Shown here piece by piece: positions 1 through 8,331 of a DNA stretch of 64,000 nucleotides (the first letter of the stretch is position 1; every line of letters begins with the position of its first letter). The notes below the pieces were generated by a model. The model was not told where the DNA came from. It saw only the letters and a list, made by a program, of their open reading frames with translations, and searched no databases. The stretch lies in NCBI GenBank assembly GCA_002396335.1, contig DGXN01000006.1, positions 53,598 to 117,597 of the forward strand, in the 5' to 3' direction. The position numbers and the translations under genes are program-made. This DNA is from Bacteroidales bacterium UBA4231 (GTDB taxonomy: Bacteria; Bacteroidota; Bacteroidia; Bacteroidales; UBA932).

Positions 1-1514
1 TAGCCCACATATCCCGGAGGCGCACCCACCAGGCGGGACACCGTGTGCCGCTCCTGGTACTCGGACATGTCGATTCGGGTCATCATGTTCTCGTCGTTGA
101 ACAGGAATTCCGCGAGGGCCTTGGCCAGTTCGGTCTTGCCCACGCCGGTCGTACCCATGAACAGGAACGAGCCGATCGGGCGCTTCTCGTTGGACAGGCC
201 GGCGCGGCTGCGGCGGACGGCGTCGGCAACGGCGCGGATGGCGTCGTCCTGGCCGACGACACGCTTGTGCAGTTCCGTCTCCATCCGCAGGAGTTTGTCC
301 TTCTCGCTTTCCAGCATCCGCTTGACGGGAATTCCGGTCCACTTGGCCACCACTTCCGCAATGTCTTCCGGCGTAACCGCCTCAGTGACAAGCGGATTCT
401 TGATGGCTTCGGCCTTGGCGGTAAGCTCGTCGATGCGCTTCTGGGTGTCGGCCATCTTGCCGTAGCGGATTTCGGCCACTTTCGCGTAGTCTCCGTTGCG
501 TTCGGCCGTCTTGGCCTGGTGGTTCAGCTCTTCCATCTCCTGCCGGGCGTTCTGCAGGCCGCCGAGGGTGTCTTTCTCCTCGTTCCAACGCTTCATCAGC
601 TGCTCCCGCTGCTCCTGGAGCTGCTTGAGTTCGGCCTCCAGTTTCTCCAGTTTCGCGGACACGCCTTCGCGTTTGATGGCTTCGCGCTCGATCTCTTTCT
701 GCCGGATGGCGGAGTTCAGCTCGTCAATGGGTTCCGGCACGGAATTCATCTCCAGACGCAGCTTGGAGGCCGCTTCGTCCACCAGGTCGATGGCTTTGTC
801 CGGCAGGTAACGGCTGGTGATGTAGCGGTGGCTCAGGTTCACGGCGGCGATCAGCGCGTCGTCTTCGATGCGCACCTTGTGGTGGTTCTCGTAGCGCTCT
901 TTCAGGCCACGGAGGATGGCGATGCTTTCCGCGGGGGACGGTTCGTCCACCATGACCATCTGGAACCGGCGCTCCAGGGCTTTGTCGGCCTCGAAGTACT
1001 TTTGGTACTCGTCCAAGGTGGTGGAGCCGATGGTGCGGAGTTCGCCGCGGGCCAGGGCGGGTTTCAGGATGTTGGATGCGTCCATGGCGCCGCTGGAACG
1101 CCCTGCGCCCACCAGCGTATGGATTTCATCGATGAACAGGATGATCTCGCCGGCGCTGTCCACGACTTCTTTCACGACGCCTTTGAGCCGTTCCTCGAAT
1201 TCGCCCTGGTACTTTGCGCCTGCGATCAGGGCGCCCATATCCAGGGAATAGACTTTCTTGGATTTCAGGTTTTCGGGGACCTGGCCGTTGACGATTTTCT
1301 GGGCGATGCCCTCCGATATAGCGGTCTTGCCCACGCCGGGCTCGCCGACCAGGATGGGGTTGTTCTTGGTGCGTCGGGACAGGATCTGGAGGACACGGCG
1401 GATTTCGTCATCCCGGCCGATGACGGGATCCAGCTTGCCGCTGGCCGCGCGTTCGTTCAGGTTGATGGCGAAGCGCTGCAGGAAGCTGTTGTTATTATTG
1501 TTGTTGTCGTTCAT
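1..1514 (-). CDS. clpB: ClpB disaggregase lacking the N-terminal domain, 3' end cut by window edge
   Basis: ATP-dependent protein disaggregase that works with DnaK to recover aggregated proteins in the cytoplasm. About 504 residues are present and the reading frame runs off the left edge. Visible in order: a poly-Asn start ([10 protein letters not shown]), the first AAA+ module with Walker A GEPGVGKT at residues 56-63, a long charged coiled-coil middle domain, and the start of the second AAA+ module (GTTGVGKT, then GAPPGYVG). The usual Clp_N substrate domain of about 150 residues is missing: the protein starts about ten residues before the first AAA+ module, and only about 130 bases separate it from secG. 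The start at 1514 has an AGGAGG seven bases upstream; an in-frame ATG at 1520 is too close to it. It follows the secG terminator, so it is probably a separate unit. Identification is secure; the absent N-domain is seen directly. Confidence 0.95.
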   Translation of the reverse strand, partial: MNDNNNNNNSFLQRFAINLNERAASGKLDPVIGRDDEIRRVLQILSRRTKNNPILVGEPGVGKTAISEGIAQKIVNGQVPENLKSKKVYSLDMGALIAGAKYQGEFEERLKGVVKEVVDSAGEIILFIDEIHTLVGAGRSSGAMDASNILKPALARGELRTIGSTTLDEYQKYFEADKALERRFQMVMVDEPSPAESIAILRGLKERYENHHKVRIEDDALIAAVNLSHRYITSRYLPDKAIDLVDEAASKLRLEMNSVPEPIDELNSAIRQKEIEREAIKREGVSAKLEKLEAELKQLQEQREQLMKRWNEEKDTLGGLQNARQEMEELNHQAKTAERNGDYAKVAEIRYGKMADTQKRIDELTAKAEAIKNPLVTEAVTPEDIAEVVAKWTGIPVKRMLESEKDKLLRMETELHKRVVGQDDAIRAVADAVRRSRAGLSNEKRPIGSFLFMGTTGVGKTELAKALAEFLFNDENMMTRIDMSEYQERHTVSRLVGAPPGYVG

Positions 1515-1544
1515 ATACATTCCTCCTTTTTCGGATAAAATAAA

Positions 1545-1589
1545 ATTCTTTCGCTGCACCCGGAGCTTATTCTGGGTGCAGCGAAGAAT
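1545..1589 (-). terminator. Intrinsic terminator after secG
   Basis: A stem of about 16 pairs is formed by ATTCTTTCGCTGCACCC (1545-1561) and GGGTGCAGCGAAGAAT (1574-1589), with one bulged base. On the minus strand it is followed by a T-rich stretch (1530-1545). It lies between secG and clpB, both on the minus strand, and probably ends the operon that starts at 4290. Confidence 0.8.
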
Positions 1590-1643
1590 CTATCTTCAAG
1601 CTTTGTTCCGAACGGAGGAACCTGCCAAAATGGCAGTTACCCC

Positions 1644-1991
1644 TTATTCAGCAGCCTCCGGATTCTCCTGGGAGATGGGGAAGGCGGGGATTTCGTCGGC
1701 AGCCTGGTCGGCCTGGTTGACGATCTCGGTGCTGATGGCGTCGTTGGAGCCGTGGCTGGTGTTGCCGCGGCCGACGAAGACGGTGATGATGCTGAGGACC
1801 AGGATGAAGGCCACCAGATACCAGGTGGCTTTTTCCAGGATGGTGGCCGTCTGACGGACGCCAAGGGTCTGGTTGGCGGAGGTGAAATTGGTTGCCAGGC
1901 CGCCGTCCTTGCCATTCTGGAGGAGGACGACCGCAATCAGGAGAATGGCCGCAATAATGATGAAGACGACCAAGATGGTGAATGCGTTCAT
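1644..1991 (-). CDS. secG: SecG, preprotein translocase subunit
   Basis: Small accessory subunit of the SecYEG channel in the inner membrane. The 115-residue protein has two hydrophobic segments (about 4-25 and 53-73) flanking the family loop with [11 protein letters not shown], and an acidic C-terminal tail. It is the last gene of the minus-strand run 4290-1644, nine bases after its upstream neighbour, and is followed by a strong terminator hairpin. Length and motif match Bacteroidota SecG. Confidence 0.93.
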   Translation of the reverse strand: MNAFTILVVFIIIAAILLIAVVLLQNGKDGGLATNFTSANQTLGVRQTATILEKATWYLVAFILVLSIITVFVGRGNTSHGSNDAISTEIVNQADQAADEIPAFPISQENPEAAE

Positions 1992-2000
1992 ATCTAATTT

Positions 2001-2585
2001 TTAATCTAATTCGTCAATAAGGGATGCAAAGTAAGCACTTTTTTCCGGAATATCCAAAACCAAACGGGAATAAATGCGCCTCGCTTCCTCCGGACGGCCC
2101 TGTTCCACAAAGATGCGGGCGAGGGTTTCTGTAGCAAAACGGTCCGCGATGTCGGAGACTTCCTCCCCGTCCGGGGAGCCGCCTTCCTGTTTCCCCGCAA
2201 ACCGGCTGAAAATGTTGTCGCCGCCTTCGCGGACATTGTCGTACTGGGCCTGGGAGAAATAGTCGCCTCCAACCACCCGCACCTGATGGGCCTCTGTTTC
2301 GGCCTGGGCCGACGGTTCCAGATACGACGACAGGAGCCGGGAGACGTCCTTGTCCTCATAGGCGGCATCGTGGGAACTTCTCAGCAGGGCGGCGAGTTTG
2401 CTGCGGTCGGCCACATAGAGGGCCTGGGCGGCGTATTCGTCCTCGCCCCAGGAGTCTCCGCCCAGACGGGACATCCGCCGGCACAGTTCCATGCGGGCGC
2501 CTGCGTACCAGGGATACAGGTTCACCACGCCGGTAAGTTCGTCCAGCGTGAGGGTGTGAATGTCGATATGGGAAGAGCCTACCAT
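2001..2585 (-). CDS. Conserved Bacteroidota protein with a TPR-like C-terminal end
   Basis: A 194-residue protein without signal peptide or membrane segment, so probably cytoplasmic. The last 45 residues (ETLARIFVEQGRPEEARRIY and following) look like one tetratricopeptide-type helix pair, which suggests protein binding. The N-terminal part is helical and includes LYPWYAGARMELC. Its start overlaps the end of lptE by seven bases and it sits nine bases before secG, so it is translated within an envelope-biogenesis operon. I recognise the genomic position (between lptE and secG) but know no function for it. Confidence 0.75.
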   Translation of the reverse strand: MVGSSHIDIHTLTLDELTGVVNLYPWYAGARMELCRRMSRLGGDSWGEDEYAAQALYVADRSKLAALLRSSHDAAYEDKDVSRLLSSYLEPSAQAETEAHQVRVVGGDYFSQAQYDNVREGGDNIFSRFAGKQEGGSPDGEEVSDIADRFATETLARIFVEQGRPEEARRIYSRLVLDIPEKSAYFASLIDELD

Positions 2586-3076
2586 TGTGCTACGGTTGCG
2601 TTGAAGATGTCTTCCACCAGTTTTTCGATGATGGTTTCACAGAGGGTGCTCTCGACGGCGTCCAGCGACTGGGTGGCGTCGAAGTCCTCGTACGCGCTGA
2701 AAGTCTTGGAGACGTCGTCTTCAGGGTATTTCCGGTTGGTGAATTCCACTTTCACGGTAACGGTGAGGCGGTTCTGGGCGGCCTGTTCGTCGGCCGTGAT
2801 GGCGGTGGCCTTCACGTCATAGCCGGTCACTTCGCACACCAGCTCCAGGTCGCCGTCCACGTCCACCTGTTCCAGGCGGGTGAGCTTGCGGAACTTGTCC
2901 TGCAGAGCTTCGGTGAGGTCGTTCGACAGGGAGGGGTTCACGCGGAGGGCCTTGTATTCCACGTAGGGGATGGTGATGGTGTTCACGTCGGCCTGGATGG
3001 AAGTGCCTGTGAAAGAATAGATTCCACAGGAAAGGACCAGGACGGCGGCAGCGGTTATGGCTAGGAGGCGTTTCAT
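2579..3076 (-). CDS. lptE: LptE-family lipoprotein
   Basis: Outer-membrane lipoprotein that plugs and supports LptD during lipopolysaccharide delivery to the cell surface. The 165-residue product has a lipoprotein signal peptide ending VLSCGIYSFTG, the form seen in Bacteroidota LptE, followed by a compact alpha/beta domain with no further membrane segment. Its start overlaps the stop of the sigma-54 activator gene by four bases, and its end overlaps the next gene, so the three are translationally coupled. The family call rests on the N-terminal motif, size and neighbours. Confidence 0.85.
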   Translation of the reverse strand: MKRLLAITAAAVLVLSCGIYSFTGTSIQADVNTITIPYVEYKALRVNPSLSNDLTEALQDKFRKLTRLEQVDVDGDLELVCEVTGYDVKATAITADEQAAQNRLTVTVKVEFTNRKYPEDDVSKTFSAYEDFDATQSLDAVESTLCETIIEKLVEDIFNATVAQW

Positions 3077-4290
3077 TTGCGGCGGTATTCGGGCGGAAGT
3101 TTGCGGTAGAGGGTGCGTTCGCTCATCCCCAGCTCCTCCGCGGCTTTCTTGCGGTTTCCGTGGTATTTCTCCAGGGCCTGGCGGATGAGGTCTTCCTCCG
3201 TGCGGCGGACACTGAGGGTATGTTCCCCATGGTCTTCCTCATGGGTCTGGACATGGACGATGGGGCTGGCGGCCTGGTATTCTTCGCCCTGCCATTCGGC
3301 CTCCTCCTGGAGAGGCTCCTGCTGGGTAGGAAGAGGCAGTTCACGGCGGTCCAGGCGGGCTTTCAGGGCATCCACCTCCTGCTTGAGGTCGAAGATAGCC
3401 TTGAAGATAGCCTGGCGTTCGTCGGCATTGAAAGCAGGTCCGGAAGGCTGCGGGCCTTCGTACAGGACGGGAATAGGCTCCCCTTCCTCACGCGGCATCA
3501 GCGGTTCCAGCTCCCGGGCCGACAGTTCGATGCGCTGAAGGGTAGGCGTCACCTTCACGGACAGCTGCGCCGTCAGACTCTGCGTAAAGCCTTGCAGCTG
3601 GCGGATATTGCCCGGCCAGCGATACTGCTCCAGCAAGCGGATAGCGTCCGGCTTCAGGGAAATCTTGCACATCCCGTTCACTTCCGAAAAGTCCGAAGTG
3701 AATTTACGGAACAGCAGGTAAATGTCCGATTTCCGGTCCTTGAGCGGAGGAATGCGGATCTGGGCGGCACTGAGGCGGAAATACAAGTCCTCGCGGAACT
3801 TGCCCCGCTTTACAGCCTCGTACAAGTGGACATTCGTCGCCGCCACGATGCGCACATCCGTATGCTCCACCTTATTGGAACCCACCTTGCGGAATTCGCC
3901 GCTCTGCAGCACCCGTAGCAGCAGCGCCTGACTCTCCAGCGGCAGCTCCGCAATTTCATCCAGGAAAAGCGTCCCGCCGTCGGCCTCCTCAAAATAGCCC
4001 TTACGATTGTCCACAGCGCCGGTGAACGACCCCTTGACATGGCCGAACAACTCCGAATTCACCAACTCCTTGGGCAGCGCGCCACAGTTCACCACAAAGA
4101 AATTCCCCTGCCTCCGTGCACTGAACTGATGGATAATGCGCGCCACATTCTCCTTACCCACGCCGCTTTCGCCCTGAATCAGGACACTCAGTCCGGTAGG
4201 AGCAAATTTGACCGCCGTCTCCAGCGCCTCATTCAGCGCCGGATCATTGCCGATAATGTCGTATTTATTCTTTAACGCTTGCAAGTCCAT
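3073..4290 (-). CDS. Sigma-54 interacting AAA+ transcription activator without receiver domain
   Basis: Enhancer-binding protein that remodels sigma-54 RNA polymerase. The 405-residue protein begins directly with the AAA+ domain: Walker A GESGVGKE (about 39-46), the sigma-54 contact loop GSFTGA (about 86-91), Walker B GGTLFLDEIAEL, and the arginine-finger region. A Pro/Glu-rich linker with a predicted coiled coil (about 285-350) leads to a Fis-type helix-turn-helix (GNRKKAAEELGMSERTLYRK) at the end. There is no response-regulator domain, so it is probably controlled by its level or by a partner. It heads the operon with lptE and secG. The -7 box at 4298-4305 lies almost at the start codon, so the mRNA may have almost no leader. 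Confidence 0.93.
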   Translation of the reverse strand: MDLQALKNKYDIIGNDPALNEALETAVKFAPTGLSVLIQGESGVGKENVARIIHQFSARRQGNFFVVNCGALPKELVNSELFGHVKGSFTGAVDNRKGYFEEADGGTLFLDEIAELPLESQALLLRVLQSGEFRKVGSNKVEHTDVRIVAATNVHLYEAVKRGKFREDLYFRLSAAQIRIPPLKDRKSDIYLLFRKFTSDFSEVNGMCKISLKPDAIRLLEQYRWPGNIRQLQGFTQSLTAQLSVKVTPTLQRIELSARELEPLMPREEGEPIPVLYEGPQPSGPAFNADERQAIFKAIFDLKQEVDALKARLDRRELPLPTQQEPLQEEAEWQGEEYQAASPIVHVQTHEEDHGEHTLSVRRTEEDLIRQALEKYHGNRKKAAEELGMSERTLYRKLPPEYRRK

Positions 4291-4297
4291 AGTCTTG

Positions 4298-4305
4298 CAA
4301 ATTTA
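4298..4305 (-). promoter_or_regulatory. Bacteroidota -7 box for the sigma-54 activator operon
   Basis: TAAATTTG followed by CA on the minus strand matches the Bacteroidota -7 consensus TAnnTTTG. It ends eight bases before the start codon at 4290, so transcription would begin nearly at the ATG. Confidence 0.55.
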
Positions 4306-4423
4306 ATCATTTTTTATGAGAGCCCCAAACCCCTCCTCGCAGGACAGTATTTGCGGGATTAGATTAAGATTTAGGGTGCCGTTGTTTTTTATGGGGCTCC
4401 GATTCTTTCCGCTTAGTTTCCCT

Positions 4424-4589
4424 GACGGATGGGGACTCCCTCCCGGGGGGCTCCAGTCGCTTCGCTCCTTCCGTACCCTCCCACCGTATCCTTCGTCATC
4501 CGCTGCGCGGATAACTTGTCTCCGGCGGGCCCCTCCCTCTTCCCATGGCCGAGGGGGGCCATGCCCCCGGGAGGGAGTCCCCATCCGTC
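4424..4589. repeat. Inverted-repeat element with 26-bp perfect arms
   Basis: The arms 4424-4449 and 4564-4589 are perfect reverse complements over 26 bases (outer sequence GACGGATGGGGACTCC). Inside are smaller hairpins: ATCCGC/GCGGAT (4498-4512) and CATGGCC/GGCCATG (4544-4563). No protein is encoded. Size and structure suit a small non-autonomous mobile element or REP/BIME-type repeat. I saw no second copy in this window. Confidence 0.65.
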
Positions 4590-4788
4590 GCCGCTGCTCG
4601 GTGCCTGGAATGAGGCTATGGTTTGCGTGGCACTTAAGTTGCTGATAGTCAGTCAGATGCTGAAATCGCTTCCGGCAAAATGACGTAGGCGATTTCAGGA
4701 AGTGTCTCAGGGTCAATTACTTACCTGCCACGGTTAAAATGGTGAAACTAGGAATCTGCGCCCTGGTTGGTGCTGGAGCGGCAGTTTT

Positions 4789-4993
4789 GGCGCAGGTGTC
4801 ACTGGAAATGGTGCAGGTGCCGTTGTTTTGGCGCAGGTGTCACGGGAAATGGTGCAGGTGCCGTTGTTTTGGTGCAGGTGTTACGGCAAATGGCGCAGGT
4901 GCCGTTGTTTTGGTGCAGGTGTTACGGCAAATGGTGCAGGTCTCGGTGTTTCTGGTGCAGGTGTAATTGTAAATGGCGCAGGTGCGTTTTTGG
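4789..4993. repeat. 41-bp tandem repeat array, about 4.5-5 units
   Basis: Units of 41 bases start near 4789, 4830, 4871 and 4912, each containing two GGYGCAGGTG cores and a T-rich end (CCGTTGTTTTGG). The period is not a multiple of three and several frames carry no gene-like protein, so it is a non-coding minisatellite. The same core in inverted orientation (ACCTGCACC, ACCTGCTCC, ACCTGCGCC) recurs between 5003 and 5115, giving the block strong potential to fold. Confidence 0.85.
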
Positions 4994-5222
4994 GTGGGGG
5001 ACCTGCACCACTGGAGAGCGTAGAATGGGATTTCGTGGCGCAGGTGTGGGCTGTAAAAACGCACCTGCACCAAAAGAGGAGACACCTGCTCCAAATGTGC
5101 AAAGACCTGCGCCAAAATAACACACTCGTCCGTGCTACCCCCCAATCCGTCCTCAAATGTGCACGCCGTGGCTGCAGAAACTTACACCCCTTCCGCATTC
5201 GTCCAGTCCAGATGCCAAAGCA

Positions 5223-5327
5223 CAAAGGCGGCTGGCGGGAAGGATTCTTTACTTGGTTCAGAATGGCAGTTTCGCCGTTCTGTGACAGGGGAATCTGTCG
5301 AAGAATCTTTTCTGTCAGCCGCTTTTG
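5223..5327 (+). ncRNA. Candidate structured RNA or palindromic element with three-way-junction fold
   Basis: Arms 5223-5249 and 5301-5327 pair over 27 positions. All five departures from perfect complementarity are G in the left arm opposite T in the right arm, which are G.U pairs in a plus-strand RNA but C.A mismatches on the minus strand. Inside lie a 9-bp hairpin (5259-5267 with 5274-5282, again one U.G pair) and a 5-bp hairpin (5284-5288 with 5295-5299). The layout is a closed three-way junction. No promoter or terminator is evident, so it may instead be a mobile palindromic repeat. Confidence 0.4.
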
Positions 5328-5337
5328 TTTCCTGTGG

Positions 5338-5454
5338 GAGGACCGCCCTGGAGAACCGCCCTGGAGGACCGCCCTGGAGGACCGCCCTGGAGAACCGCCC
5401 CGGAGGACCGCCCCGGAGGACCGCCCCAGAGGACCGCCCCAGAGGACCGCCCCC
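5338..5454. repeat. 13-bp tandem repeat, nine units
   Basis: Nine consecutive units of GAGGACCGCCCTG, with GAGAACC and CCCCG/CCCCA variants, run from 5338 to 5454 just downstream of hppA. The 13-base period does not preserve a reading frame. It is a GC-rich minisatellite. Confidence 0.85.
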
Positions 5455-5459
5455 AGAAG

Positions 5460-5481
5460 CCCCCGGAAAAACGTCCGGGGC
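5460..5481 (-). terminator. GC-rich hairpin after hppA
   Basis: CCCCGGA (5461-5467) pairs with TCCGGGG (5474-5480), eight bases after the hppA stop codon. There is no T tract on the minus strand, so it may act as a transcript-end stabiliser rather than a classical terminator. Confidence 0.4.
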
Positions 5482-5488
5482 GGAGGGT

Positions 5489-7678
5489 TTAGTGCAGCAT
5501 CACGGTCAGGCCGGCCATGACGATGGAGACCATGCTCATGAGTTTGATGAGGATGTTCAGGGAAGGACCGGAGGTGTCTTTGAAGGGGTCGCCTACGGTG
5601 TCGCCCACGACGGTGGCATGGTGGGAGGAGGAGTTTTTGCCGCCGAAGTGGCCTTCTTCCACGTATTTCTTGGCATTGTCCCAGGCACCGCCGGAGTTGG
5701 CGAGGAAGATGGCCAGGACAAAGCCTGCACCCAGTCCGCCGGCCAGCAGGCCGATCACTCCGGCAGGCCCGAGGATCATGCCCACTACCATGGGAACGAT
5801 GATGGCCAGCAGGGACGGGAACACCATTTCGTGCTGGGCGGCTTTGGTGGAGATGCGGACGCAGGAGGTGTAGTCCGGGCGCTGTTTGCCTTCCAGGATG
5901 CCGGCGATTTCGCGGAACTGGCGGCGGACTTCAACCACCATCTTGGAGGCGGCGCGGCCCACGGCGTTCATGGTGAGGCCGCAGAACAGGAAGGCCATCA
6001 TGGCGCCGATGAAAACGCCCACCAGCACCATGGGGTTCATGAGGGTGATGTCGTAGTAGTTGACGATGTCCATGATGGAAGCGCTGACGGTGTCCACTGT
6101 CTTGTCGCCGATTTCCAGCACGGTCTTTCCGATATGTCCCAGCCCGATCTTCAGTTCTTCAATATACGAAGCCAGCAAGGCCAGGGCGGTCAGCGCGGCG
6201 GAGCCGATGGCAAAGCCCTTGCCAGTCGCGGCCGTAGTATTGCCGAGGGAATCCAGGATGTCGGTCTTTTCGCGGACGGAGGGGTCCAGTTCGCTCATCT
6301 GGGCGTTGCCGCCGGCGTTGTCGGCGATGGGGCCGTAAGCGTCTGTGGCCAAGGTGATTCCCAGGGTGGAAAGCATGCCCACCGCAGCGATGGAGATGCC
6401 GTACAGGCCCATCGAAAGGGTGTCCACGCCATAGTGGAATCCGGTGGCAAACCCGTAGGCCAGCAGGATGGCGCAGGCGATAGTGACCACCGGGATGGCG
6501 GTGGAAATCATGCCCAGGCCCACGCCGCTGATGATGACGGTGGCGGGACCGGTCTGGGCGCTTTCGGCCAGTTTCTGCGTGGGTTTATAGGAGTGCGAAG
6601 TATAGTATTCCGTCACTTTGCCGATAATCACGCCGGCCACCAGGCCGCTGATCACGCTCAGGGCCATCTGCCACCAGTTGGGGAAGCCCAGCAGGTAGAA
6701 CACGCCGAAGGACAGCGCGGCGATCAGCACGGCGCTGAGGTTGGTGCCCACGGACAGCGAACCCAGCAGGTCCTGCAGGGTGGCGCCTTCCTTGGTGCGG
6801 ACCACGTAAATACCTAAGATAGAGAGTACTACGCCGATAGCGGCAATGAGCATCGGCGCCATGATGGCCCGCATCTGCACGTCGGTCCCGTCGGCAAAGA
6901 AGGCCGATGCGCCGAGCGCCATGGTGGCAAGGATGGAGCCGCAGTAGCTTTCGTACAGGTCGGCGCCCATGCCGGCGACGTCGCCTACATTGTCGCCCAC
7001 GTTGTCGGCGATGGTGGCGGGGTTGCGGGGGTCGTCCTCCGGGATGTCCTGTTCCACTTTTCCGACGATGTCGGCTCCGACGTCCGCGGCTTTGGTGTAG
7101 ATGCCGCCGCCCACGCGGGCGAACAGCGCCTGCGTAGAGGCGCCCATGCCGAAGGTGAGCATGGTCGTGGTGATCACCACCAGCGTCTGTGCGGCCGACG
7201 CTTCCTCGACGAAGGCGTTCAGCACAATCCACCAGATGCTGATGTCCAGCAGGCCCAGGCCCACGACGGTCAGACCCATTACCGCACCGCTGCGGAAGGC
7301 GATCTTAAGGCCGGAGTTCAGGTTGCGCATGGTGGCGTTGGCCGTGCGTGCAGAGGCGTAGGTGGCCGTTTTCATGCCCACGAAGCCGGCGAGGCCGCTG
7401 AAGAAGCCGCCGGTCAGGAAGGCGAACGGAACCCAGGGGTTCTGCACGTGGAAGCCGTAGGCCAGGACGGCAAACAGCACTGCCAGAACGGCGAATACGA
7501 TGACAACCACTTTGTACTGCTGCTTGAGGTAAGCCATGGCTCCCTCACGTACGTACTGGGCGATTTCTTTCATGGTAGGGGTTCCCTCGCTTTCTTTCAT
7601 CATCTGACGGAAGAAAATGTAAGCGAACGCCAGGGCGATCAGTGCCGCAGCGGGCACAAGGTAGAACAGTGTGGTCAT
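5489..7678 (-). CDS. hppA: K+-dependent membrane pyrophosphatase (ion pump), copy A
   Basis: Integral inner-membrane enzyme that hydrolyses pyrophosphate and pumps Na+ and/or H+ outward. At 729 residues it has the length and multi-helix pattern of the family. The substrate loops are intact: [35 protein letters not shown] and, near the end, [11 protein letters not shown] and [15 protein letters not shown]. The motif [10 protein letters not shown] carries alanine where K+-independent enzymes have lysine, which places it in the K+-dependent class; most such enzymes in Bacteroidota pump Na+. It is the last gene of the phosphate block, four bases after the mgtC-like gene. A second, very similar gene lies at 48146-50332. 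Function secure, pumped ion inferred. Confidence 0.96.
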   Translation of the reverse strand: MTTLFYLVPAAALIALAFAYIFFRQMMKESEGTPTMKEIAQYVREGAMAYLKQQYKVVVIVFAVLAVLFAVLAYGFHVQNPWVPFAFLTGGFFSGLAGFVGMKTATYASARTANATMRNLNSGLKIAFRSGAVMGLTVVGLGLLDISIWWIVLNAFVEEASAAQTLVVITTTMLTFGMGASTQALFARVGGGIYTKAADVGADIVGKVEQDIPEDDPRNPATIADNVGDNVGDVAGMGADLYESYCGSILATMALGASAFFADGTDVQMRAIMAPMLIAAIGVVLSILGIYVVRTKEGATLQDLLGSLSVGTNLSAVLIAALSFGVFYLLGFPNWWQMALSVISGLVAGVIIGKVTEYYTSHSYKPTQKLAESAQTGPATVIISGVGLGMISTAIPVVTIACAILLAYGFATGFHYGVDTLSMGLYGISIAAVGMLSTLGITLATDAYGPIADNAGGNAQMSELDPSVREKTDILDSLGNTTAATGKGFAIGSAALTALALLASYIEELKIGLGHIGKTVLEIGDKTVDTVSASIMDIVNYYDITLMNPMVLVGVFIGAMMAFLFCGLTMNAVGRAASKMVVEVRRQFREIAGILEGKQRPDYTSCVRISTKAAQHEMVFPSLLAIIVPMVVGMILGPAGVIGLLAGGLGAGFVLAIFLANSGGAWDNAKKYVEEGHFGGKNSSSHHATVVGDTVGDPFKDTSGPSLNILIKLMSMVSIVMAGLTVMLH

Positions 7679-7682
7679 AGTT

Positions 7683-8312
7683 TTAGTTCATTTCGTCTAT
7701 GGTAAACATCCCGTCCAGCGAGCCCAGGAGCTTCTGGATAGTGTTCAGGTAATCTTTTTGGCGGAGTCTCAGGGACAGGCGGACTTTTCCGTCGGCAATG
7801 GTGTAGTTCTCCACTTTCAGTTTCATGGCCTGGAGCTTTCCCGGCAACTGGCCCAGGAAGAATGCTTTATCCGGGGTTAGCGTCAGGTCCACCACCTTTT
7901 CCGTGTGGTAGAGGTTCACGAAATGCATCATCTCCAGGCAGGCGACCGTCAGCAGGGCCGACGCGATGGCCACCGGGTACATCCCCGCGCCGCAGGCCAG
8001 GCCGATCGCCGCTGCAACCCAGAGTCCCGCCGCCGTCGTGACGCCACGGACCACATTGCGCTGGAAGATAATCACGCCCGCTCCGATGAAGCCGATACCG
8101 GACACCACCTGAGCCGCGACACGCGCTGCGTCATGCTGTTTCCCGTCAAAGGCAAACTGGGAGATAATCATGAATAGCGCACTGCCCAGCGCCACGATGA
8201 AATGCGTGCGGACACCGGCCTCCTTGGCGCGGATTTCCCGCTCCAGGCCGATCAGTCCGCCCATCAGTCCGGCTATCACGAGCCGCAGAATCAGTACCCA
8301 ATCGATTTCCAT
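7683..8312 (-). CDS. MgtC/SapB family membrane protein
   Basis: A 209-residue inner-membrane protein. The first about 130 residues form four to five hydrophobic helices with family motifs GGLIGLERE, AGVRTHFIVALGSALF and GIGFIGAGVI. The last about 75 residues form a soluble ACT-like domain (KVENYTIADGKVRLSLRL). MgtC relatives influence Mg2+ adaptation, membrane energetics and phosphate homeostasis in other bacteria. It is tightly packed between the SLC13 symporter gene (19 bases) and hppA (4 bases). In this context a role in managing Mg-phosphate or ion-gradient stress is plausible; that is inference. Confidence 0.88.
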   Translation of the reverse strand: MEIDWVLILRLVIAGLMGGLIGLEREIRAKEAGVRTHFIVALGSALFMIISQFAFDGKQHDAARVAAQVVSGIGFIGAGVIIFQRNVVRGVTTAAGLWVAAAIGLACGAGMYPVAIASALLTVACLEMMHFVNLYHTEKVVDLTLTPDKAFFLGQLPGKLQAMKLKVENYTIADGKVRLSLRLRQKDYLNTIQKLLGSLDGMFTIDEMN

Positions 8313-8331
8313 AAATACAAATATACGTTTT

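Noticed and set aside
45..1538. Long plus-strand open frame (about 497 codons) opposite clpB
   Set aside because: The minus strand encodes unmistakable ClpB; the plus-strand product is a Val/Leu/Phe-rich shadow with no family pattern, caused by high GC.
4303..4716. Possible 137-codon gene on the minus strand between the sigma-54 activator and the repeats
   Set aside because: It is built from the inverted-repeat element and AT-rich flanks, with Arg/Pro-rich composition and no conserved pattern.
4739..4966. Short repetitive peptide encoded by the 41-bp repeats
   Set aside because: The period is not a multiple of three, so each unit changes frame; not a repeat protein.
4789..4993. CRISPR-like array
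   Set aside because: Units are contiguous without unique spacers, and there are no cas genes.
5132..6817. Plus-strand open frame of about 561 codons overlapping repeats and hppA
   Set aside because: Its product is His/Gln/Gly-rich low complexity antisense to hppA; no start context or homology.
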